From: Bacteroidales bacterium GP4
GTDB lineage: Bacteria; Bacteroidota; Bacteroidia; Bacteroidales; Muribaculaceae
Assembly: GCA_001701065.1 (NCBI GenBank)
Contig: DAAL01000118.1
Coordinates: 717-18,672, forward strand
Direction: 5' to 3'
Length of the DNA: 17,956 nt
The notes beneath the pieces were generated by a model, which had not been told where the DNA came from, did no database searches, and worked only from the letters and a program-made list of their open reading frames with translations. Shown one piece after another: positions 6,965-14,779 of the stretch (positions within the stretch are counted from its first letter, which is position 1; every line of letters starts with the position of its first letter). Position numbers and translations under genes: made by a program.

Positions 6965-9550
6965 TTACTTCTCCATGTTATTCCATGAATGACGTATCAC
7001 AACAGGTGGAGTGTGACGCGGTTGCTCTTTAATCTTGGCAACGCGTTTACGATTATCTTTCATCACTTTACGTGTGACGTTCTTTAAATCCTGTTCCACA
7101 AACTTTTCACGGTCAAACGACCAGCCGGGACCTTGCGAGAGTCCTTGAATTCGGCGATAAATCGCTTCTCGGGACGGAGCATTGAAGCCTCCAGTATTAT
7201 AGCGCATAATGCTAGCGTCAGTAGAACGCCATACACCGGTGGGATAGGTTAGCCCTCCTTCAAACACCCCCAAAGGCTCATTTTCGTAGCGATTGTCCAC
7301 CAAATATTCCTTCCATTTCACCTGAGCGCGGTCATCAGTGAAATCCACATTAGCGTACCAGTTATTGTATTCCATTTCCCACATGGTAGCAGTCTTCACG
7401 TCCTGCGAAATCTCACCCATATAATCATAGAAATATTCATCGGCAAGCTTAGCGAAACCATGACCGCCAGCTTCATGTCGTAGCACTCCCTTAAATGATT
7501 CATCCAATGCACCAATCGGGACATACGACACAGATGCTCCGGAAGCAAATAGCTGTTCATCTTTGGGATTAGGATAATACATATAGCATGTGCCTCCGTA
7601 ACGTGATGAGTTCATCAGCACTATAATGGTTGCATTATCCATTCGCGATGCATCTATTGCTTTTTTAGCATAACTGAAACACTTCTCGTCATTACCGCCG
7701 ACAGTTGTACCCTCACCAAAGTAACCATCAAATACAGTTTCGCCTGAACTATGATAACCTTCGTTCTTGGATACTGCGGTGACCATATGGACATTGAACC
7801 AGTCACGATAGCTTGCATAAGGCTCTTCGCTGAAGAACGCATCCAATGCCGTTGTCACGGCATTCTTGTAAGTGCCGTCGTCGATAAGCCGGTCAGAGAA
7901 ACCATCACCGAGAAAGATGATGTCGATTCCGTTGCCGGAAACGGCCCTTTGGAGCGTTTCAACCGTGCCGTCAGCCGAATAATCAGTTGATTCATAAGGC
8001 TTCAACCCTCCGCCAAGCACTGATTCAAGAAATGGCTCCACATTCATGACAGTTCTATGAGCCATGGGTAAACGAGAGTAAAACCCTTCCCCATCAGTAA
8101 AGAAAACGATATTCCCTTTTCGGTCCACCACCTCCACAAATGGGGTAGCGTAACCCATCCAGTTCCTCCACAGAGGAGTATCATCGCTGACACTGAACAT
8201 AGAACCTTCTGACTTCAACTCTTTGAAATTAATCCATTCGTCCAGTCCGTATTCACTCATAAATTGGCAACGGGCACTTTCCTCACCTCCGCCATATGCT
8301 CCGATAAACTCCACATCGGAGTCGGCATATCGTTTCTTAAGTTCTGTCATAAGCGGCATAACACTCTTTGATGACGGACACCATTCCGCCCATCGGAACA
8401 ATACGGTATACTCATGTTTAGAATATTCTTCGCCAAGATTAATTTTTCCTTTTCCGTCAAGAAGAGGATAGGAATAGCGGACAGCAGGAAGAGTCTTGTC
8501 GGGCAAATCGATGCCATATCCATCATGTTGAGCATCCAACAGCATAGGAGCAAATGCAGGAAATCGCTTATGCGCCACAACATCCGACGACAGGGTTTCA
8601 GATATATCATTCTTGGAAATCCAGAACTCACACAAGGATGTATTATCAAGAGCCTCGACAAGATTCGGTGGTGCTGAAGTGAAGTGGTTGCCTTGCAGAT
8701 GTATATTAACATAATTACTGAAATTAAGTTCCGGGATTGGTCCGGTCAACTGGTTTGCACCCAACTCGATTATAGTAAGAGGGATGTCTTTCAAGGATGA
8801 GGGTAATGTTCCGGAGAGTTTATTGTTCGACAGATTCAAATCTTTTAAATCCCTAAGATTAAAGATTTCTTCGGGAATTTCACCGGTGAGATAATTGTCA
8901 TCAGAGAAAAACTCCCCGGTTTCAAAATTTACAGCACCCATCAAACACAGACTCTCCAGTTTTTTCAGATTTCCTATGGAAGCCGGAATCTTTCCCGAGA
9001 TTCGGTTCTGCATAAGACTCAAATAAGTAAGATTGGTGAGTTTGCCTATACTTTCAGGGATAGAGCCTGTAATCACATTATGATCCGGAGAAGCGTCAGT
9101 ACTCAAATTAAACCATCTTAAATAGTTTAAATCACCTATTTCCTCAGGCAACACACCTTTAAGTCGGTTATTAACCAATTCAAGTTCCCACACATGACCT
9201 TCATTAGCACGTATTCCATACCATTCAGAAGGGTGCTTATCAGAACACCAATTAGTATTATTCGCCCAGTTGTCACCGTCAAGAGCTTTATAAAGAGCCT
9301 CCAAAGCATTCCTTTCTACAGTAAGATCAGTGATATAGAGCCAATTGCCAAACAAATCTCTCGACACATCCACTCCATCGGGACCATGCATAACAACCTT
9401 ACAGTCAGTGCCGTCACCTATGGGAACAAATTCTATGGAGTTTATTCCCGACCAGTTTTCATCCTCCAAAGTAACCCAAAGATTCTGAGCCGACACATAA
9501 CACACCGCCACTGTCAATAATATAAAGGACAGAAATCTTTTCATAACCAT
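6965..9550 (-). CDS. Secreted LRR - thioredoxin-like - M64 metallopeptidase fusion
   Basis: An 861-residue exported protein. Residues 1-21 are a signal peptide (MKRFLSFILLTVAVCYVSA core; an ATG at 9544 giving MKRF is an equally good start). Residues 75-320 contain an N-terminal LRR cap (ALDGDNWANNTNWC) and about seven plant-type leucine-rich repeats of the LxGxIPExIGxLxxLxxL form. Residues 360-500 resemble a TlpA-like thioredoxin fold with the degenerate active site WCPSS (390-394), which keeps only the first cysteine. Residues 541-800 match the M64 (IgA peptidase-like) family: DIIFLGDGFS, HEAGGHGFAKLADEY (692-706) as zinc site and FNAPSREAIYRR near the end. The zinc motif has three residues between Glu and the second His instead of two. 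It follows a 159-residue secreted protein by 2 nt, so the two are co-transcribed. Likely role: extracellular or cell-surface protein cleavage or binding; the substrate is unknown. Confidence 0.88.
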   Translation of the reverse strand: MVMKRFLSFILLTVAVCYVSAQNLWVTLEDENWSGINSIEFVPIGDGTDCKVVMHGPDGVDVSRDLFGNWLYITDLTVERNALEALYKALDGDNWANNTNWCSDKHPSEWYGIRANEGHVWELELVNNRLKGVLPEEIGDLNYLRWFNLSTDASPDHNVITGSIPESIGKLTNLTYLSLMQNRISGKIPASIGNLKKLESLCLMGAVNFETGEFFSDDNYLTGEIPEEIFNLRDLKDLNLSNNKLSGTLPSSLKDIPLTIIELGANQLTGPIPELNFSNYVNIHLQGNHFTSAPPNLVEALDNTSLCEFWISKNDISETLSSDVVAHKRFPAFAPMLLDAQHDGYGIDLPDKTLPAVRYSYPLLDGKGKINLGEEYSKHEYTVLFRWAEWCPSSKSVMPLMTELKKRYADSDVEFIGAYGGGEESARCQFMSEYGLDEWINFKELKSEGSMFSVSDDTPLWRNWMGYATPFVEVVDRKGNIVFFTDGEGFYSRLPMAHRTVMNVEPFLESVLGGGLKPYESTDYSADGTVETLQRAVSGNGIDIIFLGDGFSDRLIDDGTYKNAVTTALDAFFSEEPYASYRDWFNVHMVTAVSKNEGYHSSGETVFDGYFGEGTTVGGNDEKCFSYAKKAIDASRMDNATIIVLMNSSRYGGTCYMYYPNPKDEQLFASGASVSYVPIGALDESFKGVLRHEAGGHGFAKLADEYFYDYMGEISQDVKTATMWEMEYNNWYANVDFTDDRAQVKWKEYLVDNRYENEPLGVFEGGLTYPTGVWRSTDASIMRYNTGGFNAPSREAIYRRIQGLSQGPGWSFDREKFVEQDLKNVTRKVMKDNRKRVAKIKEQPRHTPPVVIRHSWNNMEK

Positions 9551-9552
9551 AC

Positions 9553-10032
9553 CTATTTTAAAAATTTATGACTGAACGTCCCCACTTGGATTATATAAGT
9601 TCCGGAAACAAGATGTCTTATATCTATATTTAGAGTTCCGTCGCCGGAAATGCGACCTACGAATAAATTCTTTCCTGCGATATCACACAATGTCACTTTA
9701 TCGCCCGGATATGCGCCGACTATGTCCACATCATCACCGGAGGCAACTATACTTAATTGATTGGAGTACGTAGAATTTATACCGCTCACATCAGCCATAC
9801 CTGTTCTCACTCCCTTTATTCTATCGGGTGTATATTCCGATCGCATATCACCACACACCACTATAACTTTCCCATTCTCCAGTAGGATTTTCGGAGACAT
9901 GTCAAGCGGATAAACTTTATTGGTGTTGTCATCAAGGAGTATAATCAAAGCCCTTGTCTGTGAAAAAGATGTTATAGCTGTCGCCAACACCATCAGCAAC
10001 AAGCACCACCGGCACAAGAAATGCAGCCTCAT
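9553..10032 (-). CDS. Small secreted protein with a type IX sorting-like C-terminal domain
   Basis: A 159-residue protein. Residues 1-25 are a signal peptide (LCRWCLLLMVLATAI hydrophobic core, ending SFSQ). Residues 27-75 show a short beta-rich pattern common at the N-terminus of Bacteroidales secreted proteins (a strand, VYPLDMSPKI, GKVIVV, SEYTPDRIKGV). Residues 90-159 resemble the T9SS type A sorting domain: KVTLCDIAGKNLFVGRIS, then LNIDIRHLVSGTYIIQVG and a basic end KFLK. There is almost nothing between the two parts, so no enzymatic domain is evident. It is the first gene of a minus-strand operon, with the large M64 protease starting 2 nt later; that protease lacks such a C-terminal domain. 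It could be a surface anchor or partner for the protease, which is inference. Confidence 0.75.
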   Translation of the reverse strand: MRLHFLCRWCLLLMVLATAITSFSQTRALIILLDDNTNKVYPLDMSPKILLENGKVIVVCGDMRSEYTPDRIKGVRTGMADVSGINSTYSNQLSIVASGDDVDIVGAYPGDKVTLCDIAGKNLFVGRISGDGTLNIDIRHLVSGTYIIQVGTFSHKFLK

Positions 10033-10102
10033 AACAGTAAATTTTAATGATTAGTACTAACGATAAAAACCTAACCTCGAAAGATAAAAGCCTTATCAAT
10101 TA

Positions 10103-10136
10103 CAAAGTTAGTCATATACCCCCCCCCTCCCCCAAG
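10103..10136 (-). promoter_or_regulatory. Predicted promoter of the small protein / M64 protease operon
   Basis: Read on the minus strand, TAACTTTG (10110 down to 10103) matches the Bacteroidetes -7 consensus TAnnTTTG exactly, and CTTG (10136-10133) is a 3-of-4 match to the -33 element TTTG. The spacer is 22 bp, slightly longer than the usual 19-21. Most of the spacer is a G-rich homopolymer tract. The first gene starts about 70 nt downstream of the -7 element. Confidence 0.62.
10119..10133. repeat. C9-T-C5 homopolymer tract inside a promoter spacer
   Basis: Nine cytosines (10119-10127), one thymine and five cytosines form a 15-bp nearly pure C tract, poly-G on the sense strand of the protease operon. 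It stands out sharply from the AT-rich flanks. Tracts of this length slip during replication and change length, and here a change would alter the distance between the -33 and -7 elements. Confidence 0.85.
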
Positions 10137-10143
10137 TTAATGT

Positions 10144-10167
10144 ATAATAATTAAACATAATTATTAT
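10144..10167. promoter_or_regulatory. Perfect 10-bp AT inverted repeat upstream of the protease operon promoter
   Basis: ATAATAATTA-aaca-TAATTATTAT is a perfect inverted repeat made only of A and T in its arms. It lies 8 bp upstream of the -33 element on the minus strand, the place where an activator would bind. It may also simply reflect AT-rich sequence. It has no adjoining T run that would suggest a terminator. Confidence 0.35.
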
Positions 10168-10210
10168 TAAAAGACGCAAAATCAATCCAAGCTATAGCTT
10201 ACAAAAAATG

Positions 10211-10246
10211 TAAAACCTCTTTGCTCTTGAGTGCAAAGAGGTTTTA
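10211..10246 (-). terminator. Intrinsic terminator of the C45 hydrolase / DMT operon
   Basis: AAAACCTCTTTGC (10212-10224) pairs perfectly with GCAAAGAGGTTTT (10233-10245), plus a closing T-A pair, around an 8-nt loop. On the minus strand the 3' arm ends in GGTTTTA and is followed by a second T-rich stretch (CATTTTTTG). It lies 43 nt after the stop of the DUF486 gene and insulates the downstream protease promoter. Confidence 0.9.
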
Positions 10247-10288
10247 TTAACGCTTGGACTTTAAGCCGCGGAAAATTGGCGAATAATG

Positions 10289-10660
10289 TCAGTCCATGAA
10301 GACGAGGTAGACGGCGGCGATGAGACAGAGGAAGGCGAGGATATGGTTCCAGCGTATGCTTGTGCCTTCAAACACCAATAGCGAGAAGATAGTGAACACC
10401 ATGAGAGTAATCACCTCCTGAATCACTTTCAACTGAAGAAGAGTAAATGGACCGCCGTTTCCGCTGAATCCTATGCGGTTGGCGGGAATCATAAAGCAAT
10501 ATTCCACAAGAGCAATGCCCCAACTGATAAGAATAACCACATATAGCGGCCAGTTGGTCGATACTCCGCTGCTTTGCAGTTTAAGATGACCATACCATGC
10601 CACGGTCATGAATATGTTGGATATAACAAGCAACGCGATTGTAGTAATCATTGGTTTCAT
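10289..10660 (-). CDS. DUF486 / DMT-superfamily small membrane protein
   Basis: A 123-residue inner-membrane protein with four predicted helices (about 4-24, 40-58, 77-99 and 103-121). It matches the DUF486 family, a small branch of the drug/metabolite transporter superfamily: FMTVAWYGHLK, LISWGIALVEYCFMIPANRIG and LKVIQEVITLMVF are its hallmark segments. Substrate is unknown. It starts 12 nt after the stop of the C45-type hydrolase gene and shares its terminator, so they are probably co-transcribed, although a functional link is not obvious. Full length, with no sign of damage. Confidence 0.9.
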   Translation of the reverse strand: MKPMITTIALLVISNIFMTVAWYGHLKLQSSGVSTNWPLYVVILISWGIALVEYCFMIPANRIGFSGNGGPFTLLQLKVIQEVITLMVFTIFSLLVFEGTSIRWNHILAFLCLIAAVYLVFMD

Positions 10661-10672
10661 TTTAGAGGATGT

Positions 10673-11728
10673 TTAATATTTGGCTTTGTACACTTTTAAA
10701 CTTTCGTTACGACAAGAATCATTGTAATGTCTAAGAGTCTCGACATTGATATAACGGGGTCCGCTTCCCCGCTTGATGGGAAATACCCGGCTTTTACGTG
10801 CCAGCACTTCATCACATCGGGGACTGTGCCCGGTCGAAGGGTCAGGTTGAAGATCGGCAGGCACATTGTCGATAGTCACAAGTTCCACCACACTGCACGG
10901 CGGATAACCTATGGCTATCCACATGCGCGGTTCGCCGCCATCCTTACCGCCTTCTATGACTATGGATGCCGAAGAGGATGACCGGGGAATGAAATCCTGA
11001 TCCACAAGCCACGACGTACCTCCCTCAGCCAGCATGTCCTTTCCCATCATGCTATGGTAGAAGCTGCGCGAAAAGCCTTCGGTGAAATCAGCCGGAGTAA
11101 ACAGTTTGCCCTTATAAGGTTCAAGCAGATAGCACTCATTCCGTTCGCGGATGTAACCGTAACCGTCCGCGGAATTTCCGGAGTAAGAATAGTTGGTGCG
11201 CACAAGCACGCCGTCCTCGGAATCCGACATAGGGTATTTGCGCCAGGTGTCGTCAGTCACTTCGTAGTAAGCTGCATCGCCGGCGGAGTCGATGACACCG
11301 AAATTGGCTTGCACACCAAGCGGTTTCGGCATCCGGTCAAGCAGATTTTCAAAATCGGCAAGCGAAGCACACATTTTAAGCGCCTCGGTCATAACTACAC
11401 CTTCTTTATCTTTATAAGAAGCGGTGTCAGGGCGCAGATTATAGGAAGCGGTGTTCATGATGGCAAATCCCGCCCTGTTGTAGCCGGTCCATGCCTCGGC
11501 AAGGAGCGAATCGCCGGCATTGAACAACGCCACGTAGTCATACTGTCCCGGAACGGTGGACTTCACTGATGCCACAAAATTATTTTCATGGTCAGTGTCA
11601 CGGTGTTTCCAGAGAAGCGCGCGCCCGTTGGCGGAGCGTTTACCGCTGACAATAGCCGAGGTACATGCTTCGGAATGCACATATCCAAGGAGCGCGACAA
11701 CCGCCACAATAAGTCTTAAGTATCTCAT
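10673..11728 (-). CDS. Secreted C45-type Ntn-hydrolase (linear amide hydrolase-like)
   Basis: A 351-residue protein with an N-terminal signal peptide (residues 1-21, RLIVAVVALLGYVHSEA). Cysteine 22 begins CTSAIVSGKRSANGRALLWKHRD, the N-terminal pattern of the C45 / choloylglycine-hydrolase-like Ntn-hydrolases, in which the Cys becomes the N-terminal nucleophile. The predicted signal-peptidase cut falls directly before it, so export itself may expose the catalytic residue. Other family segments are AFAI-type GYNRAGFAIMNTASYN, VQANFGVIDSAGDAAYYEV and VLVRTNYS. The family hydrolyses linear amides or transfers acyl groups; the substrate here (bile-salt-like, N-acyl amino acid, peptide) cannot be told. 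No lipobox Leu is present before the Cys, so I favour a soluble periplasmic enzyme. Heads the operon with the DUF486 gene. Confidence 0.85.
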   Translation of the reverse strand: MRYLRLIVAVVALLGYVHSEACTSAIVSGKRSANGRALLWKHRDTDHENNFVASVKSTVPGQYDYVALFNAGDSLLAEAWTGYNRAGFAIMNTASYNLRPDTASYKDKEGVVMTEALKMCASLADFENLLDRMPKPLGVQANFGVIDSAGDAAYYEVTDDTWRKYPMSDSEDGVLVRTNYSYSGNSADGYGYIRERNECYLLEPYKGKLFTPADFTEGFSRSFYHSMMGKDMLAEGGTSWLVDQDFIPRSSSSASIVIEGGKDGGEPRMWIAIGYPPCSVVELVTIDNVPADLQPDPSTGHSPRCDEVLARKSRVFPIKRGSGPRYINVETLRHYNDSCRNESLKVYKAKY

Positions 11729-11755
11729 ATCTAATCGGGTTCATAAATCTTTGTG

Positions 11756-11763
11756 CAAAGTTA
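11756..11763 (-). promoter_or_regulatory. Putative -7 element upstream of the C45 hydrolase gene
   Basis: On the minus strand TAACTTTG matches the Bacteroidetes -7 consensus, 28 bp upstream of the hydrolase ATG. No TTTG lies 19-21 bp further upstream, so the -33 element is weak. The divergent priA gene starts about 57 bp away on the other strand, so the two promoters share this short region. Confidence 0.5.
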
Positions 11764-11819
11764 AGCATTTTTCCGTTCATTTTTTGTAACTTTATAAGTT
11801 GTTTATCAGTTATAGGCAT

Positions 11820-14300
11820 ATGCAACCGGAAATAACACATTTTGCGGAAGTGCTTCTGCCGCTTCCCCTCTATAGCACCTATACCTACCGAATCCCTTCC
11901 ATGATGGACGGGAAAGTAGGCATAGGCTACCGTGTCATAGTGCCTTTCGGCAAAAAGAAATTCTATACCGGCATAGTCCTTTCCATCCATTCATCAGAGC
12001 CTAAAGGCTACGAAGTGAAGGAGATAGCCGAACTTCTCGACACTGCGCCCATAGTCAAACATCCCCAGTTGAAACTTTGGGACTGGATAAGCCAGTACTA
12101 CCTGTGTCCGCCCGGCGATGTGCTGAAAGCGGCACTTCCGGCAGGGCTAAAAGTGGAAAGCGAGACATTTGTGGAGGTTGACCCGGACTATGAAGAAAGC
12201 ATCGAGCAGCGGCTTACTGAGCGAGAAGCGATTATACTCCAGCAGGTGTCGCATAACGGCAAAATGAGCGTGGACGAAATCAAGCGGAAGTCAGGGCTTT
12301 CATCGGTGGAAGTCACCATCTCCCGAATGGTGGAGAAAGGAAGCCTTATCATAGCCGAAAAACTCGTGGAACGTTACCGCCCGAAGAAAGAAACATTTGT
12401 GCGGCTTGCCATTGACCGAAACAACCAGGAGCTTATGCACAAAGCCTTCGACGCAGTGAAAGGCGCAAAGAAGCAGGAACAATTGCTGATAGCCCTTATC
12501 GATGCTCTCAACAAGCGTCATCGTGAGAAGCAATCGCTTGAAGTGTCACGCAATGAACTGCTTAAATCAACCGGGCTATCCACAGCCATAGCCGCAGCTT
12601 TAGCCCAAAAGGGAGTAATAGAGATATTCACCCGGGAGATAAACCGGTTCAAATACTCGGGAGTGTCCACACGGAGCCTTCCCACTCTGTCGGAGGCGCA
12701 GGCGCAGGCACTGAACGAAATCCACACCTCTTTTCTGGAAAAGAACATCACCCTGCTCCATGGCGTGACATCGAGCGGAAAAACCGAAATATACACACAC
12801 CTCATCGACCATGTGCTTAAAAAAGGCGAACAAGTGCTGTATCTTGTGCCGGAAATAGCCTTGACGACACAACTTACCATGCGTCTGCAACGTGTATTCG
12901 GGGAAAAGGTCATAATTTACCACTCAAAGTTCTCCGACAATGAACGCGTGGACCTGTGGAAAAGAATACTTACCGATGCGTCGCCGTGTGTGATATTAGG
13001 GGCAAGGTCGTCGGTGTTTCTTCCGTTCAGCAAACTGGGACTCGTGATTGTGGACGAAGAGCACGAGACAAGCTACAAGCAGTTTGACCCCGCACCTCGC
13101 TACAATGCACGCGACACCGGCATTGTGCTTGCATCCATGCATGGAGCCAAGACATTGTTAGGCAGCGCGACCCCGGCTATAGAGACTTACAATAAAGCAC
13201 TGGAAGGGAAATACGGATTAGTGACCCTGTCGCAACGCTACGAGGGAGTTAAACTTCCCGATATAGAGCTAATCGACCTGAAAGAGGAGCGGAATCGCCA
13301 ACGTCTTACAGGTCCCATATCCTATCCTCTTGTAATGCAGGCACGTGAGGCGTTGAAACGCAAGGAGCAGATAATCCTGTTCCATAACCGCCGCGGTTTC
13401 GCTCCGGTCATCGTGTGCCGACAGTGCGGTTATGTGCCGAAATGCCAAAACTGCGACGTGTCGCTCACATATCACCGCCGTGCCGGGGAGATGGTGTGCC
13501 ACTACTGCGGAGCCACCTACAAGATGCCCACCATGTGTCCGGCTTGCAAGGAACCGGCAATAGAAGTGTACGGCTACGGCACCGAACGCATAGAGAATGT
13601 AACGGCAATGACCTTCCCTGACATCCCGGCATTGCGCATGGACCTTGACACCACCCGCAACAAGGACGGCTACGAGAACATAATAAGTGACTTCTCCCAA
13701 GGAAAAGCCCAGATACTGATAGGGACACAGATGGTGACAAAGGGACTTGACTTTGACAAGGTGAGCATAGTGGGCGTGTTAAACGCCGACACTTTGCTGA
13801 ATTTTCCTGACTTCCGGTCGGGAGAACGTGCATTCAACATGCTTGCACAAGTGTCAGGAAGAGCCGGACGACGCAACACCCGGGGGAAAGTAGTGATACA
13901 GACATCACAGCCGGCACATCCCATACTGGCATTTGTAAAAGCACATAATTACTTAGGGTACTTCCAGCACGAACTGGAGGAACGTAGACGCTTCAACTAC
14001 CCGCCTTTTACACGCATCATCAACATATACTTGAAGCACCGTGACGAAACCACCCTTACAATAGCCGCGTCACAGTATTCACAGATACTTCGCCAACTGT
14101 TCGGGAACCGAGTATTCGGACCGGAAGAACCTTATGTGGGAAGAGTGCAGTCGCTCTACATCAGAAAAATCATGCTGAAAATCGAAATAAACGCCTCAAT
14201 GAAGAAAGTGAAGGACATCCTCCGGCATACCTACGAGTCGTTCATGGAAAACAAAGATTTCCGTTCGCTTCAGGTGTACTACGATGTTGACCCCATGTAG
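11820..14300 (+). CDS. priA: Primosomal protein N' (replication restart helicase PriA)
   Basis: An 826-residue superfamily 2 DNA helicase that recognises stalled forks and reloads the replisome. The N-terminal 3'-DNA-binding domain starts FAEVLLPLPLYSTYTYRIP. The Walker A motif is HGVTSSGKTE (314-323), the DEEH Walker B is at 412-415 in VDEEHETSYKQ, and GSATPAIET is motif III. Eight cysteines (533, 536, 542, 545, 560, 563, 573, 576) form the two zinc sites inserted in the helicase core. LIGTQMVTKGLDF and VSGRAGR are motifs V and VI. Length is slightly above the E. coli protein (732), mainly because of an insertion between the N-terminal and helicase domains, which is common in Bacteroidetes. 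The start MQPEITHF is chosen because it leads directly into the conserved N-terminus; a TTG at 11799 would add seven residues. No clear terminator follows. Confidence 0.96.
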   Translation: MQPEITHFAEVLLPLPLYSTYTYRIPSMMDGKVGIGYRVIVPFGKKKFYTGIVLSIHSSEPKGYEVKEIAELLDTAPIVKHPQLKLWDWISQYYLCPPGDVLKAALPAGLKVESETFVEVDPDYEESIEQRLTEREAIILQQVSHNGKMSVDEIKRKSGLSSVEVTISRMVEKGSLIIAEKLVERYRPKKETFVRLAIDRNNQELMHKAFDAVKGAKKQEQLLIALIDALNKRHREKQSLEVSRNELLKSTGLSTAIAAALAQKGVIEIFTREINRFKYSGVSTRSLPTLSEAQAQALNEIHTSFLEKNITLLHGVTSSGKTEIYTHLIDHVLKKGEQVLYLVPEIALTTQLTMRLQRVFGEKVIIYHSKFSDNERVDLWKRILTDASPCVILGARSSVFLPFSKLGLVIVDEEHETSYKQFDPAPRYNARDTGIVLASMHGAKTLLGSATPAIETYNKALEGKYGLVTLSQRYEGVKLPDIELIDLKEERNRQRLTGPISYPLVMQAREALKRKEQIILFHNRRGFAPVIVCRQCGYVPKCQNCDVSLTYHRRAGEMVCHYCGATYKMPTMCPACKEPAIEVYGYGTERIENVTAMTFPDIPALRMDLDTTRNKDGYENIISDFSQGKAQILIGTQMVTKGLDFDKVSIVGVLNADTLLNFPDFRSGERAFNMLAQVSGRAGRRNTRGKVVIQTSQPAHPILAFVKAHNYLGYFQHELEERRRFNYPPFTRIINIYLKHRDETTLTIAASQYSQILRQLFGNRVFGPEEPYVGRVQSLYIRKIMLKIEINASMKKVKDILRHTYESFMENKDFRSLQVYYDVDPM

Positions 14301-14779
14301 TGCTTCCCGTTGCGGCAGACACATAAAAAAAAGAGCCGCTCTCACGAGTGACTACTTAACTTAACCATATAACTAAACAAACCTAAAACAATCTTACCAT
14401 TAATTACCCTAATCTTAGTTTTTCCAATACTAACCTTTTAATAGTACATTATCACATTAGACTGAATCATTTTACACTTTACAAAATTAACACGTATCAA
14501 ACAAAAAGTCTATACCCCAAATCGAAAATATAAACGATATATAAATTATTATCAAATTATATTATTGTCATTCAATGATATACATTTTGCTACTTTACTC
14601 AAAAATATAAACTATTTTTAGGCAAATTTTTGCTTAAAACGACTCATCCAAGGCTATATTTCACTAAAAATACGTTAAAAGGACGACATATCGGTCAAGA
14701 AAAATAATTTTGCAGTACCAATAGTATATCGTAACTTTGTCAAGGAAACAGCTTAAAAGATTGTTTGCGGATAAGAATT
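14301..14779 (+). other. 479-bp AT-rich intergenic region between priA and the BASS transporter
   Basis: No open reading frame of interest is visible on either strand. The only clear element is the promoter at its 3' end. A weak GCGGC/GCCGC pairing with a long loop (14312-14339) follows priA but has no T run. An imperfect inverted repeat, TAGGCAAA-tt-TTTGCTTA (14619-14636, one mismatch), could be an operator. The rest is A/T-rich sequence without recognisable RNA genes or coding remnants. Confidence 0.5.
14709..14739 (+). promoter_or_regulatory. Near-ideal Bacteroidetes promoter for the BASS transporter / SGNH operon
   Basis: TTTG (14709-14712) and TAACTTTG (14732-14739) are separated by 19 bp, which fits the Bacteroides primary sigma consensus TTTG-N19-21-TAnnTTTG exactly. 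Transcription should start near 14746, leaving a leader of about 35 nt before the ATG at 14780. Confidence 0.8.

Noticed and set aside
11054..11569. Plus-strand open frame of 171 codons opposite the C45 hydrolase gene
   Set aside because: The minus-strand frame has a signal peptide and family motifs; the plus-strand frame has none.
14312..14339. GCGGC/GCCGC pairing after priA as a terminator
   Set aside because: Only 5 bp of stem with an 18-nt loop and no T run on the plus strand.
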